From an uncultured Schlesneria sp. (GTDB taxonomy: Bacteria > Planctomycetota > Planctomycetia > Planctomycetales > Planctomycetaceae): a DNA stretch of 40,628 bases. The notes beneath the pieces are model-generated. The model ran no database searches. It was not told the origin of the DNA and saw only the letters and a list, made by a program, of their open reading frames with translations. The DNA lies in contig CAIVEI010000181.1 in assembly GCA_903904835.1 (NCBI GenBank), positions 1 to 40,628 of the forward strand. The letters are read 5' to 3'. The first letter of the stretch is position 1. Each line of letters opens with the position of its first letter. A program made the position numbers and the translations under genes. Of the stretch, positions 36,394 through 40,628 are shown one piece after another.

Positions 36394-37620
36394 TTATGCC
36401 GTCTCAAAGCTTTTCAACGGAGGGGGCGGGCTGTCGTCATAGATACCAATCCATTCCGCAGCCAGGTCGCTGTCGTAGAACAGAATCCACGACCTTTTGG
36501 GGACCTTGCCGGACCTTAGTCGCTGTTTGATTGCTTCAATTCCCTGATTCACGTCGGTGAGTGCCAGATCAATATAGGCATAGCGAAGGCCTGTCCCGCC
36601 GCCGATCTGGCATCCCAGTTTTTGCGGTTTCAAGACTTCGTCCAAAGCGTCTTCAACTTCCGACTTGTCAGCGAATTCGGCTTCGTCGAACCCATCACTG
36701 CCATCAATTTTGACATAACAAAATGTCTCATGGCAACGACTGAAACGATCGGAGCAAAACAGTTCATGCCGATGCGCGGTCGTCCACATCGTTGGATTGG
36801 CCGATTTGCCAATGATCAAATCGCCTTGCTCAACATAATCGTCAGCGGTTTCTGGCTTAAGTTCCCAGAGCGTCATGGGGGTGTCGTCCGTAATCCATTC
36901 ATAGTGTGGACCAGGTGGTAATTGATCGTGGATACTGCCGATGAGTGAATTGACCGTATCGTACAGCCGTTCCAGACTGATCCATTGTGGTGGTTTCCTG
37001 GCGAAACCGAGCAACGAAGTCAGCGTCGAAGGACCTTGAATTGGACTTACGTCGATGACTCCAATCCAATCATTGAGAACTTTTTCACCGAGCAGAGTTT
37101 CAGCAGCGACGAATGCCGCATTGAATGCTGATTGATCTTTAATCTGGGACTTCGACGGCGATCCAAATCTCAAATCGATTCGATTAAGTTCCCCAAGGGA
37201 GGCTCGGAACTTCATTTCACTGAGGTTGCAACCGGTGCGTGCTTCAACAGTCGATTGGGCGGATTCGATGTCCTCAACCAATCGATGCTCATAGAATTCC
37301 CAGCCGTTCAGGTCGGGAGCTTTTGCGAGAATCGATTGTACAAGCGGACGCAAGTGGTGATCACATTCTGGTGTAATTACCAGTCGATGACCCGTACCCC
37401 GAATTGCTGGACCGAATTCCCACATCAAATCTGGGTCGATCGACTGAAGATGCTCTTCCACCCAGGCTGGCAGATCCAGGTCGCCGTTTCCGTTGAAGAC
37501 GGCCACGATGTCATCCGCTCTTTTTGCAAATCCCCGCCACCAGGCCTCGATCTTCTGGATGATGATTTCCCGTTCAGCAACTTCAGCACGATTGTTTTTA
37601 TCCAGAAATCGCCAGCGCAT
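36394..37620 (-). CDS. Conserved hypothetical protein, 408 aa
   Basis: 408 aa, cytoplasmic, no signal or membrane helix. Sections that look conserved are DPDLMWEFGPAIRGTGHRLVITPE (about 63-86), APDLNGWEFYEHRLVEDIESAQ, NDWIGVIDVSPI and, at the end, IGGGTGLRYAYIDLAL and SWILFYDSDLAAEWIGIYDD. The protein has two alpha/beta-looking halves. I recognise no family name or active site. It is divergent from the DUF1254 gene, and a 46-codon frame lies directly upstream (stop seven bases before its ATG), which could be a coupled leader. Both the REP-like palindromes in the window flank this gene plus its neighbour. No function is proposed. Confidence 0.8.
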   Translation of the reverse strand: MRWRFLDKNNRAEVAEREIIIQKIEAWWRGFAKRADDIVAVFNGNGDLDLPAWVEEHLQSIDPDLMWEFGPAIRGTGHRLVITPECDHHLRPLVQSILAKAPDLNGWEFYEHRLVEDIESAQSTVEARTGCNLSEMKFRASLGELNRIDLRFGSPSKSQIKDQSAFNAAFVAAETLLGEKVLNDWIGVIDVSPIQGPSTLTSLLGFARKPPQWISLERLYDTVNSLIGSIHDQLPPGPHYEWITDDTPMTLWELKPETADDYVEQGDLIIGKSANPTMWTTAHRHELFCSDRFSRCHETFCYVKIDGSDGFDEAEFADKSEVEDALDEVLKPQKLGCQIGGGTGLRYAYIDLALTDVNQGIEAIKQRLRSGKVPKRSWILFYDSDLAAEWIGIYDDSPPPPLKSFETA

Positions 37621-37627
37621 GGAAACT

Positions 37628-37768
37628 CTACTTCAAAGTTGTCAGAAAAAGTGACGCGCATACCTTCAAATTCAGATAGGTCGCACGGATCAGATCTGTC
37701 AGAGATGAGGAATCGGTAGGAAGGATCTCTTCAACAGATCGTAACGTCAATGGTTCAGCCAGTTCCAT
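37628..37768 (-). CDS. Possible 46-aa upstream small open reading frame
   Basis: 46 codons (MELAEPLTLRSVEEILPTDS...), ending in TAG seven bases before the ATG of the 408-aa gene. The first 35 residues look protein-like; the last ten (ASLFLTTLK) are hydrophobic. There is only a weak AGG at eleven bases upstream. It may be a small protein, a leader peptide or chance. The 242 bp between it and the DUF1254 gene hold no other feature I can support. Confidence 0.3.
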   Translation of the reverse strand: MELAEPLTLRSVEEILPTDSSSLTDLIRATYLNLKVCASLFLTTLK

Positions 37769-38010
37769 TGAGAATCAGCCTGCATTGCAAGCAAGAAGTC
37801 ACTCCAGAGGATTGGCGTTCAGCGCATTTGTAGCGATCGTCGATATCGCTGGTCGCTTCCGTGCAGCATTCAGCAGTAACGTCGCGTTCATCTTCCATCC
37901 ATCCATTATTGACGTACTTTGCAGTGACTTGTGATACTCACTTCATAACCAGCAACCACAGAAGCCGCCCTGAAAGCGGCAGAGTTCTTATCTCAGGAGA
38001 TACTTGCACC

Positions 38011-39411
38011 ATGAACCGATTGGCACTATCGATCTTCGCACTCATCGGCGGGGCGGCGTTGATTGCCCCTGCTCACGCACAAGAGGTCGTTACACCGACC
38101 GAAGCCCGTGCCATTGCCAAGGAAGCCTACATCTATGGCTACCCGATGGTCGATAGCTACCGTATCCAGCATGCCTACTTCGTTGATTCGTGGAACCCCG
38201 AGTACAAAGCATCCTGGAATAAGATCAAGAACATTCCTCGTGTTTTCACTCCGAACGACAAGGCCGTTCAGACCCCCAACTCGGATACTCCCTATTCCAT
38301 GCTCGGCCTGGATCTGCGCGCTGAACCGATCGTGCTGACGGTCCCTTTGATCGAGAAGGATCGCTATTACAGCATCCAGTTGATCGACGCTTACACTTTC
38401 AACTTCGCCTACATCGGCAGCCGAGCTACCGGGAACGAGGCCGGGAGCTTCCTCATTGCCGGGCCGGACTGGAAAGGGGATGTGCCTAAGGGGGTGAAGA
38501 AGGTGATCCGTTCGGAAACGGAGCTTGTGCTGGCCGCATATCGCACTCAGTTGTTTAATCCGGGTGACCTCGAGAATGTGAAGAAAGTTCAAGCCGGTTA
38601 TCAGGTGCAACCGCTCTCTGCGTTTCTCGGCCTGCCTGCCCCTAAAGCAGCACCTGTGATTGATTTCGCCAAGCCGCTGACTCCCGAAACGCAAAAGACC
38701 TCGCTGGAGTTCTTCAACGTCCTCAACTTCGTCCTGAAGTTCTGTCCGACGGTTTCGTCAGAGAAAGAACTGATGACGCGTTTTGCCAAGATTGGTGTCG
38801 GCGCGGGGAAGAACTTCGACGCGAGCAAGCTCACGCCCGAGCTGAAGAAGGCGATCGAAGAAGGGGTGGCTGATGCCTGGGGCGAACTCGCCCAACTGAA
38901 GAAGCGAGTCGACGCGAAGGAAGTCACGTCCGGCGACACGTTCGGCACCCGGGAATACTTGAAGAACAATTACTTGTACCGAATGGCCGCCGCCGTAATC
39001 GGTATCTACGGAAACTCCAAGCAGGAGGCGATCTATCCAATCTATACCGTTGATGATGGCGGAAAACCGCTGACCGGTTCCAACCGTTACACCCTTCGCT
39101 TTGCTGCGGGTGAACTCCCTCCCGTTGACGCATTCTGGTCATTGACAATGTACCAATTGCCGGAAAGCCTGCTCGTCGCTAATCCACTCGATCGCTACCT
39201 GCTCAACTCGCCAATGCTACCGAATTTCAAGAAGGATTCGGATGGCGGGTTGACCCTCTACTTCCAGAACGAGTCGCCAGGCAAGGATCTGGAGTCGAAC
39301 TGGTTGCCCGCCCCCAAGGGGCCGTTCATGCTCGTCATGCGTCTCTACTGGCCAAAGGAAGAGGCACTCGACGGCAAGTGGACTGCACCACCCTTAAAGC
39401 CCGTCAAATGA
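38011..39411 (+). CDS. Secreted DUF1254/DUF1214 protein
   Basis: 466 aa from ATG 38011, which begins a clean signal peptide (MNRLALSIFALIGGAALIAPAHAQ, 1-24) and has GGAG about a dozen bases upstream; an open frame reaches back to 37861 without such support. DUF1254 is seen from TEARAIAKEAYIYGYPMVDSYRI and the PNSDTPYSMLGLDLRAEPIVLTVP block, and DUF1214 from RYTLRFAAGELPPVDAFWSLTMYQ to the C terminus. The family is exported and of unknown activity. Lysine is mostly AAG here (about 29 AAG to 7 AAA by hand), unlike the BatA-like gene, which is near parity, so expression level or origin may differ. Neighbours are convergent and divergent, so it is monocistronic. Confidence 0.93.
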   Translation: MNRLALSIFALIGGAALIAPAHAQEVVTPTEARAIAKEAYIYGYPMVDSYRIQHAYFVDSWNPEYKASWNKIKNIPRVFTPNDKAVQTPNSDTPYSMLGLDLRAEPIVLTVPLIEKDRYYSIQLIDAYTFNFAYIGSRATGNEAGSFLIAGPDWKGDVPKGVKKVIRSETELVLAAYRTQLFNPGDLENVKKVQAGYQVQPLSAFLGLPAPKAAPVIDFAKPLTPETQKTSLEFFNVLNFVLKFCPTVSSEKELMTRFAKIGVGAGKNFDASKLTPELKKAIEEGVADAWGELAQLKKRVDAKEVTSGDTFGTREYLKNNYLYRMAAAVIGIYGNSKQEAIYPIYTVDDGGKPLTGSNRYTLRFAAGELPPVDAFWSLTMYQLPESLLVANPLDRYLLNSPMLPNFKKDSDGGLTLYFQNESPGKDLESNWLPAPKGPFMLVMRLYWPKEEALDGKWTAPPLKPVK

Positions 39412-39447
39412 ACGACGATATCGAATTGGTGCCGTCATCCCCGATCG

Positions 39448-39562
39448 GGAAGCAGAGCTTCCAAGAGGAGCGTTCGCAAGCAAGAGCTCGGGAACTGGGG
39501 AAAACAGACCGGTTTTCTCATTTTCTCATTTTCTCGTTCCCAAGCGCCGGCTTGGGAACGAG
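39448..39562. repeat. CTCGTTCCCAAG palindrome, copy 2, plus degenerate relatives
   Basis: CTCGTTCC CAAG (39533-39544) and CTTGGGAACGAG (39551-39562) pair around CGCCGG. Just before it is TTTTCTCA/TTTTCTCATTTTCT, a short direct repeat (39514-39532). At 39448-39462 a separate GGAAGC/GCTTCC hairpin and then GTTCGCAAG..GGGAAC (39472-39495) look like decayed copies. The cluster fills the 177 bp between the convergent DUF1254 and arylsulfatase genes. Confidence 0.8.
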
Positions 39563-39588
39563 GGAGGCGATTGGAAATCGTACCTTAA

Positions 39589-40628
39589 TTACTTCAAATC
39601 GATCGTCACTTTCTCCAGCTTGCCCGTGAAGGTGAACGGTGCTTTGTACTCGTGACTCACTGGCGTGCCAGCGTTCCGGCCGATGAGTAACCCGTATCCC
39701 GTCACGGCGCTGTATTGGCCTGCGACTTTGATCCCCTTCAACTCGCCCACTTGCTTGCCATCTACAGACATTGTGACATCACCGACGTAGTAGTCGGGCT
39801 TTAAGTGCTTTTCGATCGGCGTGAAATGGACACTCAAGGCATGCCGCCCCGATGGTATCGCATCGGGGGAGGAAGCCGCGAAGTGCTCCAGCTTCAGGTA
39901 ATTGTGGTCGTAGTGGAACTTTCCATCCTTGAGGAACAGCGTCCAACCGCCAAACTCGCCGCCACTACAGGCGAGCACCCCTTCGGCACCGTTTTCAGGG
40001 ATCGTGACGTGTGCCGTGATCGTGTGCTCGACCCCCAGAATTTGTGGTGCCGCCAATGGGTGCAGGATCGAGGTGCCAGGATAAAAGACATACTGCTTTT
40101 TCGGGAGCGCTGCGACCGGACGAGTCGGGTCAGCGACTCGCTCGTACCGACGATCATCGAGCGGGAAGACGTTGTATTTCTTCGCTTCGCTATTCCAGAT
40201 TTCGATCATCGCTTTGAGCTTCTCGGGGTTTTTCGCGGCGAGGTCGTTGGATTGAGTGAAGTCCACTTCCGTGTGATAAAGCTCCCATTTGTCCTCTTCC
40301 CATGGTGTGTCCTTTTTGTGCCATGTTACGGCAGTCCAGCCGTCAGCCCAGATAGCACGGCTGCCGAGCATCTCAAAGTACTGCACCTGTTTACGGGTCT
40401 TCGCCGCGCCCTCCGTGAACGTGTAGGCCATGCTGACGCCATGCAGCGGCATCTGTTTAACGCCGTTGATGGACGTGGGTGCCGGCAGGCTGCTCGCTTC
40501 AAGTATGGTGGGAACGACATCAACAATGTGGTGATATTGATTGCGGATCGCGCCACCGTCTTTGATCTTCGCGGGCCATGAGACGATGAACGGATCGGTA
40601 TTTCCCCCCGCGTGTGTGTCCTGTTTCC
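39589..40628 (-). CDS. Arylsulfatase, C-terminal part (cut by window end)
   Basis: At least 346 codons; the frame is open to the last base, so the gene continues beyond the window. The visible part starts in the sulfatase domain with GGNTDPFIVSWPAKIKDGG (complement of 40613-40540) and QYHHIVDVVPTILEASS, then GVKQMPLHGVSMAYTF, a standard arylsulfatase block, and KKYNVFPLDDRRYER. After about residue 130 of the visible part a jelly-roll-like domain follows (HTITAHVTIPENGAEGVLACSGGEFGGW to the end), present in many long arylsulfatases. The Cys or Ser active-site motif lies outside the window. Sulfatases hydrolyse sulfate esters from polysaccharides; planctomycetes have many. Confidence 0.9.
   Translation of the reverse strand, partial: KQDTHAGGNTDPFIVSWPAKIKDGGAIRNQYHHIVDVVPTILEASSLPAPTSINGVKQMPLHGVSMAYTFTEGAAKTRKQVQYFEMLGSRAIWADGWTAVTWHKKDTPWEEDKWELYHTEVDFTQSNDLAAKNPEKLKAMIEIWNSEAKKYNVFPLDDRRYERVADPTRPVAALPKKQYVFYPGTSILHPLAAPQILGVEHTITAHVTIPENGAEGVLACSGGEFGGWTLFLKDGKFHYDHNYLKLEHFAASSPDAIPSGRHALSVHFTPIEKHLKPDYYVGDVTMSVDGKQVGELKGIKVAGQYSAVTGYGLLIGRNAGTPVSHEYKAPFTFTGKLEKVTIDLK

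Noticed and set aside
39805-40581. Open frame antisense to the arylsulfatase (258 codons)
   Set aside because: It is the shadow of a gene with clear sulfatase motifs on the reverse strand.

Overview
The window looks like a chromosomal stretch from a member of the Planctomycetota, probably Planctomycetaceae-like; I do not name a genus. The basis is the gene content: a DUF1501 protein, a DUF1080 protein, a BatA/VWA/large membrane protein cluster, a Ser/Thr kinase with PEGA and '[10 protein letters not shown]' leucine-rich repeats, an arylsulfatase, and loosely packed genes with long repeat-rich spacers. G+C looks moderate, a little above 50 % by eye. No rRNA, tRNA, CRISPR array, transposase, integrase or phage gene was recognised.

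Layout. 1-541: a 10-bp tandem array and one copy of a dispersed non-coding repeat. 542-5716: a gluconolactonase-like fusion protein, a 66-aa membrane protein, a DUF1080 protein, a Tat-exported sulfite-oxidase-like molybdoenzyme and a cyclic-nucleotide-binding/FHA fusion. 6106-17081: a co-directional run of batA-like, VWA, large membrane protein, DUF1501 and secreted unknown. 17164-21665: reverse strand, asd then lysA then a monomeric sarcosine oxidase-like flavoenzyme, and after a possible terminator a methyltransferase. 21883-26141: P450 plus SlyX-like coiled coil, converging on the LRR kinase. 26528-29233: larB, NAD(P)HX dehydratase and an aspartoacylase-like metalloenzyme, tightly packed. 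29472-30230: a secreted Gly/Tyr-rich protein. 30231-31587: a gene-free repeat island that includes an inverted second copy of the repeat at 166-383. 31588-40628: secreted or surface proteins (LamG/DUF1349-like, CIA30/CBM11-like, beta-helix, PIG-L deacetylase), a GlsB-type membrane protein, a conserved unknown, a DUF1254/DUF1214 protein and the C-terminal part of an arylsulfatase cut by the window edge.

How genes may work together. asd and lysA are consecutive lysine/diaminopimelate-pathway genes, and the flavoenzyme start lies 25 nt after lysA, which suggests an amine or lysine-derivative oxidation step. larB and the NAD(P)HX dehydratase overlap by 8 nt and both act on pyridine dinucleotides. 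The BatA/VWA/membrane triad probably forms an envelope complex, here without MoxR and DUF58 partners. The secreted proteins around 31.6-40.6 kb and the DUF1080 protein fit a lifestyle of degrading or binding polysaccharides.

The most unusual non-genic signal is the set of repeats: tandem 10-bp, 19-bp and 18-bp arrays, a shared ~220-250 bp element in two inverted copies about 30 kb apart, and several strong palindromes, mostly between convergent genes or just after stop codons.
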